From assembly GCA_965267505.1 (NCBI GenBank), contig OZ254081.1, positions 1,612,001 to 1,676,000 on the forward strand: a DNA stretch of 64,000 nucleotides. Direction: 5' to 3'. Shown here one piece after another: positions 1-9,930 of this stretch (position 1 is its first letter; every line of letters starts with the position of its first letter). The notes under the pieces are model-generated. The model saw nothing but the letters and a program-made list of their open reading frames with translations, searched no databases and had not been told where the DNA came from. The position numbers and the translations under genes are program-made. Source of the DNA: JANQHS01 sp965267505. Lineage in GTDB: Bacteria > Bacteroidota > Bacteroidia > Cytophagales > CCMP332.

Positions 1-2992
1 CCTGAGCTGTAAGGCTTACTCGAGGTTTGGCAGGGTCATTTAATTGGATGGAGTCGGTTGCCATACAACCATTGGTGTCTGTTACGTCAACAGAATACCA
101 TCCTGCAGAGGCATTAAAAATGAATTGGGATGTGTCTCCTGAAGACCAGTTTACGGAATAAGGTCCGGCTTGTCCGGATATTTGAAGAACCAATGCCCCG
201 TCGGTGCCATTGCAAATGGTAGGATCGTTCTTTGTTAAGTTAATGAATGGACGGTTGTACCCTGCAATTGTGAAATTCAAAGTATCTGCGCATCCAAGCG
301 CGTCGGTTATTGAAACGGAATAGTTTCCAGCGGCCAACTGATTTACAAACGGACCTGTTGCTCCATTTGACCATTGAACATTAAAGGGAAATTGCCCCCC
401 TATCATGGTTACCGAGGCCACCCCGGTATTCTGATTGCAGCTATCAGAATTGAAAGTGGTCAGGGTAGTGTTGAAGGTCACATCGTCTTCAAGATCAATC
501 ACCCTAAAAAGCTCGCATTGTCTTGAATCCTTTACCCTTACCCAATATTGCCCACTTGGCACATTGAACAAAGTGGATATGGTATCTCCGGTGGACCATA
601 AGTACTTGTATGGTGGTGTGCCTCCTTGACCAAAGGCAGTAATGGAGCCATTCGACTGAGTACAATTTGGTAGAGTAGAATCGATATTGACGCCCAATGG
701 CAATGGATTCAAAATCGTAAAGGTATCTGTGGTGATACAGTTGTTGTTCTGGAAATCTGAGTCGGTTATTGATACCCAATATGTTCCCGGTGCAAGACTA
801 TCTACATCTTGGGTTGTTGGACCATGGCCCCAGATGAAGGAATATGGCGGGACACCCCCGCTCAAACTTAGATCTATACTTCCATCAGTATTTCCTGCAC
901 ATGACGGATTCATAACTGTGGAGGAAATCAATGGTCTTTCGGGCCCATCAACCAATACCGAATCAAAGTTTGAACATCCAGTTGAATCGGTAACTGTTAC
1001 GGTGTACCAGCCTTTTGAGAGGGAAGATGCCACTGAGTTTGTATCTCCGGAGGACCAGAGTATACTAAAGGGGGAATTTTGACCTGAGATATTTACAATT
1101 GCGAATCCGTCAGTGCTTCCACAAGTTGAAGTGGGCGTAGCAGATGTAGTTAATTGAGGGGGGCTGCTTCCTCCAATGTCGACAGTTCTAATAACCTGGC
1201 AATTATTCGCATCGGTTACTGTTAGGATGTATTGCCCCGAAGCCAGATTTGAAACGATCTGAGAACTTGATCCAGTTGACCAAAGGAAATTATATGGTTG
1301 AGATCCCCCTGTGACTACCGCAATGGCCATCCCATTATTAGCCCCGCATGTATCTGCACTAAATACAGTAACCTGAGGGTCCAAAGTGATCTGCTCCTGA
1401 ACGGAATAATTTTCAGTGGTGGTGCAACCATTGACATCGCTAATGGTAACGCGATAATTTCCTGGTGTAAGATTTGAAATTTGAGCCGTACTTGGACCAT
1501 GGTCCCAGGAGATACTATATGGGGCTTGCCCACCGGTAAACTGAACGTCGATTGCTCCATCGTTTCCAATTCCGCAGGTCACATCGGTTACGGTAGTACT
1601 GGTTTCAATGGGAACGTTTTTGAGAATGGCAGTTCCCATGTCGAAGGCTCCTGCAGCATTTATTGTTTGAGTCCCAACAGTATAACTAGGACTATTGGAT
1701 CTGAAATCAAAGACAAGATCTTCATTTGGGTAGACATTTATTGATCGGCCAAATTCATTTGCCAACCCCCCTCCAGACCTGAGCCAAATGAGATTTCCAT
1801 TGAAATCAAATAAACCTGCTGAAAAATCGTAAAAGCCAGGGTTTGAATTTATAACCGTATCTACCCCATTGGTCAGGATCGCTCCATTAAAGCTACCGGA
1901 GAAGTATATTCCTTTGTCTTGGTAGGTTACGATCTCATTAAAATTATCTGCTCCGGTAGAAGTCAAATTGCTGGTCCAATTAACAGAACCAGTTGGGGAG
2001 ATCTCACCAAGTAAATTTTCGTTTGTCGCTCCACCCTGGTCAGAGTTGATGTAGGTTGATCCGTCGAGACGTACAGTATCACTTTGGTAATAGCCGTTGA
2101 AATAAGCTTTTCCGAAGTTGTTTACCTTGACAGACAGCATATAATCGTTGCCGCTTCCCTCAAAGGGCTTTACCCATTGGATTATTCCACTGCTGTTGTA
2201 TTTGGCAAGGTGTCCATCGACTCCTCCTGCATTTGAATAGACCTGGCCGTTGAGGGTGAGCGTACCTCCGGCATAATAACCACTGGAATAAACATTTCCA
2301 CTCAGGTCGAAATCGACACCTCTTAATCTTGAATCTCCAGGGGCATAAAATCCATGTGCCCAAGTGGCGATAAAGGAGGAATTATATTTTACTATGAATC
2401 CATCATTACCTGTTGGAGTATTTAAGTTGCCCCAACCGGAAAACCCTGCTGCAGCTGCCGAATAGGCTCCAGCAACCACTACCTCTCCTGAGGAAGAAAC
2501 TGCGAGGTCAAATCCATGGACATTCGCTCCACCGCCGCCACCGGAGGAGGTTGCGGAAATTTGATTCCCTGTTGGACCGTATTTGAAAAGGAACATATAA
2601 ACCCTCCAAGGGAAACCATTATTTATTCCGTTGAAATGATTGCTTGTATAACCAGTGAAGTAAATGTTTCCGGAAGGATCTGTTTCGCAATCATATATGA
2701 TCACGTTGGATCCTGTAATTGCCCAGGTGGCATGATTGTTAGAATCTAGTTTAACAATGAACCCCAGGTAGGTTCCACTTCTGTAAAAAGTGGTGTCTCC
2801 AACGCTTAGGGAATCACTATAAAAAAACCCGCAAACTATAGTGTTTCCAAATACATCCACTTCGGTGTCCATGTGGTAATCATCCAGTAGGCCACCTTGA
2901 TTGGTCGCGGTATCCCATATTTCACATTGTGAGAAAGATTGGGAATGAACGAGAAATAGTAGGAAAAGAGGAAGAAGTAGTCTTTTGCCCAT
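1..2992 (-). CDS. SprB-repeat secreted protein, N-terminal part (runs off left edge)
   Basis: The frame is open from an ATG at 2992 to base 1 with no stop, so at least 997 residues are present and the C-terminus lies outside the window. It begins with a signal peptide (MGKRLLLPLFLLFLVHSQSF, then SQC). Residues about 22-450 resemble bacterial beta-propeller/SBBP-type sequence (repeated phrases such as DPSGNIYFTG, FDLSGNVYSSGYY, VNNFGKAYFNGYY). After that come at least seven SprB-type repeats of about 70-75 residues, each with a core like C..tdGsI....GG..PY...WS.G.....v..L..G.Y.VtVtD..GC. SprB repeats are typical of cell-surface proteins exported by T9SS, as in the gliding adhesin SprB. A C-terminal sorting domain is expected beyond the edge but cannot be seen. 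Function as adhesin or surface protein is inferred. Confidence 0.85.
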   Translation of the reverse strand, partial: MGKRLLLPLFLLFLVHSQSFSQCEIWDTATNQGGLLDDYHMDTEVDVFGNTIVCGFFYSDSLSVGDTTFYRSGTYLGFIVKLDSNNHATWAITGSNVIIYDCETDPSGNIYFTGYTSNHFNGINNGFPWRVYMFLFKYGPTGNQISATSSGGGGGANVHGFDLAVSSSGEVVVAGAYSAAAAGFSGWGNLNTPTGNDGFIVKYNSSFIATWAHGFYAPGDSRLRGVDFDLSGNVYSSGYYAGGTLTLNGQVYSNAGGVDGHLAKYNSSGIIQWVKPFEGSGNDYMLSVKVNNFGKAYFNGYYQSDTVRLDGSTYINSDQGGATNENLLGEISPTGSVNWTSNLTSTGADNFNEIVTYQDKGIYFSGSFNGAILTNGVDTVINSNPGFYDFSAGLFDFNGNLIWLRSGGGLANEFGRSINVYPNEDLVFDFRSNSPSYTVGTQTINAAGAFDMGTAILKNVPIETSTTVTDVTCGIGNDGAIDVQFTGGQAPYSISWDHGPSTAQISNLTPGNYRVTISDVNGCTTTENYSVQEQITLDPQVTVFSADTCGANNGMAIAVVTGGSQPYNFLWSTGSSSQIVSNLASGQYILTVTDANNCQVIRTVDIGGSSPPQLTTSATPTSTCGSTDGFAIVNISGQNSPFSILWSSGDTNSVASSLSKGWYTVTVTDSTGCSNFDSVLVDGPERPLISSTVMNPSCAGNTDGSIDLSLSGGVPPYSFIWGHGPTTQDVDSLAPGTYWVSITDSDFQNNNCITTDTFTILNPLPLGVNIDSTLPNCTQSNGSITAFGQGGTPPYKYLWSTGDTISTLFNVPSGQYWVRVKDSRQCELFRVIDLEDDVTFNTTLTTFNSDSCNQNTGVASVTMIGGQFPFNVQWSNGATGPFVNQLAAGNYSVSITDALGCADTLNFTIAGYNRPFINLTKNDPTICNGTDGALVLQISGQAGPYSVNWSSGDTSQFIFNASAGWYSVDVTDTNGCMATDSIQLNDPAKPRVSLTAQ

Positions 2993-3053
2993 ATACCTTG
3001 AGTTAGCTAGGTAAATATCGGAAAAAGCCTTTGGATTGCGCTGAATTGAGGGT

Positions 3054-3677
3054 TTAAAGTGTTTGTAAGTAATGAAGTACTTGACGATAAAAATTATCCA
3101 GCAAGGAAGGTTTCAGGAGCAGGATGAACAAGAGGCCGTACAGAGCACCATAAAAATGAGCATCATGATTGATCAATGTTCTTTTGTCTTTTGATGCATA
3201 ATGAGAGTAAAGCAAAAAGGCAGGACCAAATACAAATCCCGGGATACAAAGAAGGCCGAAGAGACAGACCTGTTCTAGTGGCATGATCAAAATAGAGGCG
3301 AAAAGGATCGCGCTAACGGCTCCTGAAGCCCCTAATGAAGCATAATTGGGATTTGACCTTTCTTTCAAAAAGGTTGGGATATTGCTGATTATGATTCCGG
3401 AAATGTAAAAAATGACAAATAAGAATCCTCCCATTTGTGCACCATACCAATAGACCAATGCTCCTTCGATCGGTGGGCCGAAAAAGAAAAGGGTAAACAT
3501 GTTAAAGATTAGGTGGCTCCAATTGGCATGTATGAATCCGGAAGTCAGTAAGGGAAGGAAATTTTTCTTTTTTAGATTCCAATAGGGTCTTAAAACCAGT
3601 TTTTCAAGGAGGCTTTGGTTTTGAAAGGCCAGAAAGGAAAGTCCTGCAGAAAGAAATATTATGGCCCAATTATACAT
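3054..3677 (-). CDS. rhomboid family intramembrane serine protease
   Basis: 207 residues with about six hydrophobic membrane segments. The rhomboid signature is visible: the H50-x4-H55-x3-N59 motif in HANWSHLIFN at the second segment, the catalytic serine S118 in LGASGAVSA, and the catalytic histidine H174 in AHFYGALYG. Rhomboids cleave membrane proteins inside the bilayer; the substrate is unknown. The size matches short bacterial rhomboids without extra domains. The start codon overlaps the stop of the upstream prenyl synthase by one base (TAATG), so it is probably the last gene of the cluster running down from pgi. Confidence 0.88.
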   Translation of the reverse strand: MYNWAIIFLSAGLSFLAFQNQSLLEKLVLRPYWNLKKKNFLPLLTSGFIHANWSHLIFNMFTLFFFGPPIEGALVYWYGAQMGGFLFVIFYISGIIISNIPTFLKERSNPNYASLGASGAVSAILFASILIMPLEQVCLFGLLCIPGFVFGPAFLLYSHYASKDKRTLINHDAHFYGALYGLLFILLLKPSLLDNFYRQVLHYLQTL

Positions 3678-4639
3678 TAGGAATCTCTTTGGCTAAGGTA
3701 GTTTAGGAATTCCCAGATGAGTTCTTTTTTTGAAGCATCTGAATCAATGCCATCCAAGATCTGTTTCGATCGTTCGAATCGATCATTGATCAGGTCCTCA
3801 AGCCTCGAATTTGTTTCTGAGCTCTGGAAAAGTTTTAAGACCGAATTGATGTCTTCCTCCGTCCTTTTTTCTTTTTGATATATCTGCTCAAGAATGCTTT
3901 TATCTTCCTCATTTAAGTTTTCCATGGCCAGAAACCAAAGCATGGTCTTTTTGCCAGCCAAAATATCTCCCCCGGGTTTTTTACCAAATTTTTCAGGATC
4001 ACCGAAAGCATCCAAATAATCGTCCATCAACTGGAATCCAACGCCCGCCTCTTCACCAATTTGATAAAGGAGATCCAGATCATTTTCCGATGCATTTCCT
4101 AACTGGCCACCTAGTCGTAAAGAAAATCCGATCAAAACAGCTGTTTTGAGGCGAATCATATTAAGATATTCTTCCTTGTTGACATCTGATCTGGATTCAA
4201 AATCCATGTCGAATTGTTGACCCTCGCAAACCTCCAGAGCGATCTTATTGAAGTAAGCTAAACTCTTTTGCCCTTTTCCTTCAAGAGCTTGATAGGCCTT
4301 AATCATTAAGGCATCTCCTGCAAGAATGGCAACATTGGAATCCCATTGAGAATGAACCGTTGGCTTCCCTCGTCTTAGTGGTGCCTCATCCATGATGTCA
4401 TCATGAAGTAGAGTGAAGTTGTGAAACAGCTCCAATCCAATTGCAGCTCTAACATCTTCCTCATCTGGCTGCTCGTATAATGCCTTTGCTAATAAACACA
4501 GGATGGGTCTCAAGCGCTTTCCACCAAGACCCATGAAATAGTTAATTGGATCGTATAGGTTTCCAGGTTCTGTAGGAAGGTCCAGTGATTTTATTTCTTC
4601 CTCAAGTATTGTCTTGAATTCCTTAATCCTGGGATTCAT
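3677..4639 (-). CDS. polyprenyl (isoprenyl) diphosphate synthase
   Basis: 320 residues of the trans-isoprenyl diphosphate synthase fold. Both aspartate-rich motifs that bind Mg-diphosphate are present: DDIMD at 80-84, followed by APLRRGKPT, and DDYLD near residue 205. The GGKRLRP substrate-binding motif is at 39-45. The enzyme condenses isopentenyl diphosphate onto an allylic diphosphate to make geranyl, farnesyl or longer chains for quinones or undecaprenyl carriers. Chain length cannot be read with certainty. It overlaps the 3' end of the RNase R gene by 17 nt and the rhomboid start by 1 nt. Confidence 0.9.
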   Translation of the reverse strand: MNPRIKEFKTILEEEIKSLDLPTEPGNLYDPINYFMGLGGKRLRPILCLLAKALYEQPDEEDVRAAIGLELFHNFTLLHDDIMDEAPLRRGKPTVHSQWDSNVAILAGDALMIKAYQALEGKGQKSLAYFNKIALEVCEGQQFDMDFESRSDVNKEEYLNMIRLKTAVLIGFSLRLGGQLGNASENDLDLLYQIGEEAGVGFQLMDDYLDAFGDPEKFGKKPGGDILAGKKTMLWFLAMENLNEEDKSILEQIYQKEKRTEEDINSVLKLFQSSETNSRLEDLINDRFERSKQILDGIDSDASKKELIWEFLNYLSQRDS

Positions 4640-6785
4640 ACTTTGACAAAAAGTTTAGGTCTATTGTACGTTTATTAATGTCGGCCGCAAGGACTTCAAC
4701 CATTACTTGGTCGCCCATCTTGATCACCTGTCTGGTTTGTTGCCCAACTACTCTGAATTTGGCTGGTTCCGAAATATAGAAATCATCGAACATATCCCTG
4801 ATCCGGATCATGCCCTCACATTTCATTTCGGAGATCTCCACGTAGATTCCAAAATCGGTAATGCCGGATACAAGGCCAAGGTACTCAGCCCCGATTTGTT
4901 CCTGCATGAATTCGACTTGCTTGTATTTGACCGAAGCCCTTTCAGCGTCAGCTGCGGCTTTTTCCTTGTCCGATAAATAGGAGCAAAGTTTTTCAAGGTT
5001 TGTAGAGGCTTTTGGCTTTTGGCCTTCGAGTCTTTTTGCCAAAATTCTATGCACCAAAACATCAGGATATCTCCGGATTGGGGATGTGAAATGGGTATAA
5101 TCTTTGAACCCCAACCCAAAGTGCCCCGTATTCTCAGGGGTATATTTAGCCTTTGCCATGGACCTAATAGCAAGGCCCTGCAAAATGTTCTCCTCTGGTT
5201 TTCCTGCAATTTGTTTGTTGAAATCATTCAAGACCTTGGAAAGATTCTTTGCTTCATGATCGACTTCATAGCCGAAGTTTCTTGCGAATAGCGAGAAATT
5301 CATGAGCTTTTCTTCATCCGGATGATCGTGGGTCCGATAAACAAATTCCCAAGGGACCTCACCTTCCTTTTTTCTGAAGTAAGCAGCAACCTGTCTGTTG
5401 GCCAATAGCATGAAATCCTCTACCAGTTTATGAGCATCCTTTCTTTCCTTGGGGATCAATTCTATAGGGAAACCTTTTTCATCAAGCTTGAATTTTACTT
5501 CTGTCGACTCAAATGAAATGGAACCTTGTTTAAACCTCTTCTTCTGGAGATTTTTTGCTATCGAATTAAGAAGATTTATCTCTTCGGCGAATTCGCCTTC
5601 TTTTGATTCAATCCTTTCCTGTGCCTCCTCATAAGTGAATCGCCTATTCGAGTTTATAATGGTTCTTCCAAACCATTCATTTTGGACTCCACCTTCCTTA
5701 TCAAGATCAAAAACTGCAGCAAAAGCCAGTCGGTCAACACCTTGTCTTAAGGAGCAAAGATCATTCGAGAGCTTTTCGGGTAACATTGGGACGGTTCTGT
5801 CAACCAGGTAAACTGAGGTCCCTCTACGGGAAGCCTCTTTGTCCAGATCGCTTCCTTCCTGGAGATAATAAGTAACATCTGCTATATGTATCCCAACCCT
5901 TGTGATATCATTCTCCAAGTGTTCAATGGAAAGAGCATCGTCAAAATCTTTTGCGTCATAAGGGTCAATCGTAAAGGTCAGAACATCTCTGAAATCTCTC
6001 CTTTTTTTGACCTCTGATGCAGGAATTTCATCTGGAATGGATTGTGCCTGCCGCTCAACTCCTTTTGGAAATCTATAGGGTAAGCCATACTCCAACATTA
6101 TGGCATGCATCTCCGCATCGTTCTCTCCTTCATTACCGAGGATGTCAATTATCCTACCTTCCGGATTTCTATGTCGATCCCCCCAGGCAGTAACTTCCAC
6201 AACCACTATACTTCCATCCTTTGCTTTTTTGGTTTTATCTCCTGGAACAAAGATGTCTTGATGCAGCTTCTTATTGTTTGGGATCACAAAGCCATAGGTT
6301 CCTGAGAGATCTAGTTTGCCTACGAAGTCCGTGGCCTTTCGGTCGATGATCTCAACAACTCTTCCGGTTTTTCTTCCGTCGCGTTTTTTGAATCCAGGGT
6401 TTACCTGAATTCTTACTCTATCTCCATCCCAGGCACCGCCCAGTTCCGGAGTCCTTACCATGATATCCTCAGTAAGCTCTTCAATTATGACATAGCCATA
6501 TTGGGAATTTACATGGTCGACCCGGCCCTCAAAGGTCTTTACCCTTAGAGCACTGTAATATTTGTTTTGAGACTTGATCAGTTTTCCCTGCCGGACCAGG
6601 TTTTCCAAGCCTTTTTCGATCTCCTCCTTTTCTAAAAAATCTGTGGGTCCCAGGGATCTTATGATCTGCTTTGCGTTAAGGCCTTTTCCTGGGTTTAGGT
6701 CCAATACCTTTACGATAGCAGAAATTATTGAGCCCTTTTTCGAGCTTTTTTTCCTTTGGATCTTCTTTCTTTTTTTTCGTGCCAA
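4623..6785 (-). CDS. rnr: ribonuclease R
   Basis: 720 residues, a processive 3'-5' exoribonuclease of the RNB family. The order is a lysine-rich N-terminus (MARKKRKKIQRKKSSKKG), a winged-helix-like segment at about 20-80, cold-shock domains at about 85-220, the RNB catalytic domain at about 260-590 and a C-terminal S1 domain at about 630-715. The catalytic aspartate cluster is in FTIDPYDAKDFDDALSIE. The TSPIRRYPDVLVHR motif is also present. The start is TTG: there is no in-frame ATG before residue ~108, and an in-frame stop lies just upstream. It probably degrades structured RNA and takes part in RNA quality control. Confidence 0.93.
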   Translation of the reverse strand: MARKKRKKIQRKKSSKKGSIISAIVKVLDLNPGKGLNAKQIIRSLGPTDFLEKEEIEKGLENLVRQGKLIKSQNKYYSALRVKTFEGRVDHVNSQYGYVIIEELTEDIMVRTPELGGAWDGDRVRIQVNPGFKKRDGRKTGRVVEIIDRKATDFVGKLDLSGTYGFVIPNNKKLHQDIFVPGDKTKKAKDGSIVVVEVTAWGDRHRNPEGRIIDILGNEGENDAEMHAIMLEYGLPYRFPKGVERQAQSIPDEIPASEVKKRRDFRDVLTFTIDPYDAKDFDDALSIEHLENDITRVGIHIADVTYYLQEGSDLDKEASRRGTSVYLVDRTVPMLPEKLSNDLCSLRQGVDRLAFAAVFDLDKEGGVQNEWFGRTIINSNRRFTYEEAQERIESKEGEFAEEINLLNSIAKNLQKKRFKQGSISFESTEVKFKLDEKGFPIELIPKERKDAHKLVEDFMLLANRQVAAYFRKKEGEVPWEFVYRTHDHPDEEKLMNFSLFARNFGYEVDHEAKNLSKVLNDFNKQIAGKPEENILQGLAIRSMAKAKYTPENTGHFGLGFKDYTHFTSPIRRYPDVLVHRILAKRLEGQKPKASTNLEKLCSYLSDKEKAAADAERASVKYKQVEFMQEQIGAEYLGLVSGITDFGIYVEISEMKCEGMIRIRDMFDDFYISEPAKFRVVGQQTRQVIKMGDQVMVEVLAADINKRTIDLNFLSKYESQD

Positions 6786-6786
6786 G

Positions 6787-8283
6787 CTATGCTATTATCT
6801 CTTCCTCAATTCTCCCTTCTACTAGGTGTATGTAGTTATCACACAGTTCGCTGATGTGATCCTCATCATGACTAATCATAAGGAAATTTAAATTGTTTTC
6901 CTCCTTTTGCTTCAGGATAAGCCTGCTAAGATCTGCCCTGTTTGCCGGGTCAAGGCTTGAGAAAGCTTCATCCAGAATCAGCATTCTTGGGCGCATTACC
7001 AAGGACCTTGCGAATAGAACTCGTTGCCTTTGGCCTACCGAAAGTTGATGCGGGTATCTGTCCAATAGCTTTTCTTCCAAATTGAATAACTCCAGGATCT
7101 CTGAAACCTTTTCTTTTTGCCCTTTGATGCCGTGAATCTTCAGGGGTTCATAAAGATGATAAGAAACGGATTTTAAAGGATTCATAGAAAGATTGACATC
7201 TTGAAATACTATCTGGTGATCTTTCCGAAAGGCCTTGGGCATGCTCTCCTTAATGGGCTCACTGAATAGTTCAATGGATCCTTGATCGCCAGTGTATAAT
7301 CCTAATATCAGCTTGGCTAGGGTGGATTTTCCCGAGCCAGACCTTCCCGTAACACCGATAGATTGGCTATTGCTCGCTTCGAAGTTGATTTCCTTGAGAA
7401 CAGGAACTGCTCTTTTCTTTTCAAAAATACCTCGAGAGGGATCTGGGAACGATTTACTCAGCTCATAGACCTTCAACCATGGCTCTCCAATGGGGTCTTT
7501 TTTTAGAGTTGGTTTTGAATAGACTTTTGTTGCGCTCCTTTCGGGTTCATCGAATGATATTTTTCCTTCCTTTAGAAAGACCTTTCTGGAGCAAAGCTGT
7601 TCCACAAGACCATGATCATGACTAATAAATAGGATTGAAGTTCCTTTTTCCTCTACCTGGAGTTTTAAGGCTTCGATTATTATTTCTTCGGTTTCCTTGT
7701 CCAGCGAAGAGGTGCTTTCATCAAGGATCAATAAGTCAGGATCATTAACCAAGGCGATAGCAAGGTTAGCTCTTTGAACCATTCCCCCTGAAAGCTGGTG
7801 GGGATAGGAGGCCAATACTCTTTCAGGGTCCTCAAAATTCAATTTTCTTAATGTAGAGAGGATATCTCCTGATTTAAGCTTTGAGCCACTTGATTGATAT
7901 CCCGAATAACCTTTTTGAATTTGATTGAAGATCCTGAGGCTTGGATTCAAGGAAGCATTGGTCTCCTGGAACATTAGGGTCAAATTTTTCCCCATGATTC
8001 TGGCCCTGGATGAAGGGTTAAGGCTTAGAAGTTCGATTTCACCTTTATCCTTGGAGAAATAAGTAATGCTTCCCTGATCAACCTTGGCAAGACCTTCCGG
8101 AAGCAAGCCCATAATACACCTTCCTAGAAAGGACTTCCCTGCTCCTGATTCTCCCAAAAGTCCCAGGATCTCCCCTTTTTTTATTGAAAGGTCAATACCG
8201 TTTAAGACCTTGCTTACTTCTTCCTTATGAGTAAAGGAGGCGTGTAGATTTCGCACTTCTAAAACCTTGTCCAGCTCTTTCAA
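6787..8283 (-). CDS. duplicated ABC-transporter ATPase (peptide/nickel DppD-DppF type)
   Basis: 498 residues made of two complete ABC ATPase domains in tandem. Domain 1 (about 5-245) has Walker A GESGAGKS, signature LSGGM and Walker B LLILDE. Domain 2 (about 265-495) has Walker A GRSGSGKS, signature LSVGQ and Walker B MLILDE. Fused twin ATPases like this drive oligopeptide, nickel or glutathione importers (YejF/GsiA type). No permease or binding-protein gene is adjacent, so it must work with membrane subunits encoded elsewhere or act otherwise. It starts with TTG overlapping the lipB stop (TTGA), and ends one base before the rnr start, so it is co-transcribed with housekeeping genes. Confidence 0.88.
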   Translation of the reverse strand: MKELDKVLEVRNLHASFTHKEEVSKVLNGIDLSIKKGEILGLLGESGAGKSFLGRCIMGLLPEGLAKVDQGSITYFSKDKGEIELLSLNPSSRARIMGKNLTLMFQETNASLNPSLRIFNQIQKGYSGYQSSGSKLKSGDILSTLRKLNFEDPERVLASYPHQLSGGMVQRANLAIALVNDPDLLILDESTSSLDKETEEIIIEALKLQVEEKGTSILFISHDHGLVEQLCSRKVFLKEGKISFDEPERSATKVYSKPTLKKDPIGEPWLKVYELSKSFPDPSRGIFEKKRAVPVLKEINFEASNSQSIGVTGRSGSGKSTLAKLILGLYTGDQGSIELFSEPIKESMPKAFRKDHQIVFQDVNLSMNPLKSVSYHLYEPLKIHGIKGQKEKVSEILELFNLEEKLLDRYPHQLSVGQRQRVLFARSLVMRPRMLILDEAFSSLDPANRADLSRLILKQKEENNLNFLMISHDEDHISELCDNYIHLVEGRIEEEIIA

Positions 8284-8978
8284 TTGATATCCATACCGAA
8301 GACCTCGGCCATTTTTACTTTAAGAAGCTTCTTTGCCTCGCCCATATCGATTTCTTCCCCAAGCTCTTTGTGAAGAGAAGTAACCCCCTTGTCATCTATT
8401 CCACATGGAACAATATGATCGTAATAACTTAAGTCTGTGTTGATGTTAAAAGCAAGCCCATGCATGGTAACCCATCTGCTTGACTTGATCCCGATGGCGC
8501 AAATCTTTCTTGCCTTTTCATCATCATCGTGGTCCAGCCAAACCCCCGTCAATCCATCGATTCTATTCGATTTTATTCCGAATTCGTGGAGAAATTGGAT
8601 CACAGATTCTTCCAAACCACGGAGGTAGTAGCTAAGATCAGGCTTCATTTCCTCAAGGTCCAGAATTGGATAGGCCACGATCTGTCCCGGGCCGTGGTAG
8701 GTGATGTCGCCCCCACGATTTATTCGATAATAACTTGCCTGAATTGAATCCAATTTGTCCAGCGGGAAAAGTAAATTTTCTTCTGTGCCGCTTTTTCCAA
8801 GTGTGTAAACATGAGGATGTTCCACGAATAAGATCTGATCTGGGGATTTACTATCAATTCTTGAAATCTTTTCATCGATCTTCCTTTGGAATATTTTGGT
8901 CTGGAGATCCCAGGCTTCTTTGAAATCCATTCTGCCAAGGTCCCTGAACTCAACTTGACGATTCTTTACGGTATCCAT
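8280..8978 (-). CDS. lipB: octanoyl-[acyl carrier protein]-protein transferase LipB
   Basis: 232 residues. It transfers octanoate from acyl carrier protein to lipoyl domains, the first step of endogenous lipoate attachment. Family motifs visible are RGGDITYHGPGQIVAYPI (88-105), the catalytic lysine K158 in RKICAIG, and HGLAFNINTDLSYYDHIVPCGI, whose catalytic cysteine is C192. The lysine-cysteine spacing of 34 equals that of E. coli LipB (K135/C169). The ATG start overlaps the 3' end of manA by 13 nt. Confidence 0.94.
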   Translation of the reverse strand: MDTVKNRQVEFRDLGRMDFKEAWDLQTKIFQRKIDEKISRIDSKSPDQILFVEHPHVYTLGKSGTEENLLFPLDKLDSIQASYYRINRGGDITYHGPGQIVAYPILDLEEMKPDLSYYLRGLEESVIQFLHEFGIKSNRIDGLTGVWLDHDDDEKARKICAIGIKSSRWVTMHGLAFNINTDLSYYDHIVPCGIDDKGVTSLHKELGEEIDMGEAKKLLKVKMAEVFGMDIN

Positions 8979-9928
8979 GTTTGCAGTAATAACAAACTTT
9001 CTGAAGAAAGTATTTCAATTTCAGAAATATTGGCTGGGATCAGGAAGGATTGGCCTTTCTTTAGATCGAAGCTTTGATCATTTGAGATCAATTGACCCGA
9101 TCCTTTCAATACCATAAAGGCAGAGAAGCTATCCTTATGTAGATCCACTCTTTTCCTTTCTCGGCTTTCAATGAAGATCCTGTTGATAACGAAATACGGA
9201 CATTCCAGGATTACTTCTTCATTCTTATAATCGGGGAAAGATCTCCTATTACTTCCTATCTGTGAGAAATCCAAAGCCTTGACACCCTGCTCAAGATGCA
9301 ATTCTCTTTTTTCGCCGTTTACATCTTTCCTATCGAAGTCATAGATCCGATAGGTGGTATCAGAACTTTGCTGGATCTCTGCTAGCAAAAGCCCTTTCCC
9401 AATTGTGTGGATCCTGCCTGAAGGAAGGAAGAAAAGATCGTCTTTGGAAACAGGATCTTGGTTTAAATGGTTTTCCAGTTCGCCTTTTTCCAATGCTGTC
9501 AGAAATGAATCCACATTTTCTTTTCCTTTAAACCCTGAAATTAAAGTACTCCCTGGATCTGAATCAATAATGTACCATGCCTCCGTTTTCTGCTCTGGAC
9601 TTCCTTCCGGAGGATGAACCTGTATTGAAAGGTTCTCTTTGGCATCAATCAGTTTCAGCAATAATGGAAACTGATTCCCATGTTTTTCAAAAACTTTTTT
9701 GCCTAATAGATCTGGGCCAAACCTATCAATAATCTGGTTGAGCTTTTGGCCCAAAAATTTTCCATTGCCAACAACACTTTCCTGACCAGGAACCATCGAG
9801 ATCTCCCATGATTCACCGATAGGCTTATCGGCTTGAACCCCCTTACCAAAGATGCTGCGGAGCTTGTTTCCCCCCCAGATCTTTTCGATCAGAATAGGTT
9901 CAAAGAATAGTGGTCCGGGAAGGCTCAA
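8966..9928 (-). CDS. manA: mannose-6-phosphate isomerase, class I
   Basis: 320 residues, the short class I zinc-dependent phosphomannose isomerase of the cupin fold. It interconverts mannose-6-phosphate and fructose-6-phosphate. The N-terminus FEPILIEKIWGGNKL, the metal-binding segment LSIQVHPPE followed by KTEAWYII, and the substrate region FFLPSGRIHTIGKGLLLAEIQQ are all typical. The start is TTG two bases after the pgi stop; no in-frame ATG is available. Placement directly after pgi links it to fructose-6-phosphate and to supply of GDP-mannose precursors. Confidence 0.92.
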   Translation of the reverse strand: MSLPGPLFFEPILIEKIWGGNKLRSIFGKGVQADKPIGESWEISMVPGQESVVGNGKFLGQKLNQIIDRFGPDLLGKKVFEKHGNQFPLLLKLIDAKENLSIQVHPPEGSPEQKTEAWYIIDSDPGSTLISGFKGKENVDSFLTALEKGELENHLNQDPVSKDDLFFLPSGRIHTIGKGLLLAEIQQSSDTTYRIYDFDRKDVNGEKRELHLEQGVKALDFSQIGSNRRSFPDYKNEEVILECPYFVINRIFIESRERKRVDLHKDSFSAFMVLKGSGQLISNDQSFDLKKGQSFLIPANISEIEILSSESLLLLQTWIP

Positions 9929-9930
9929 TA

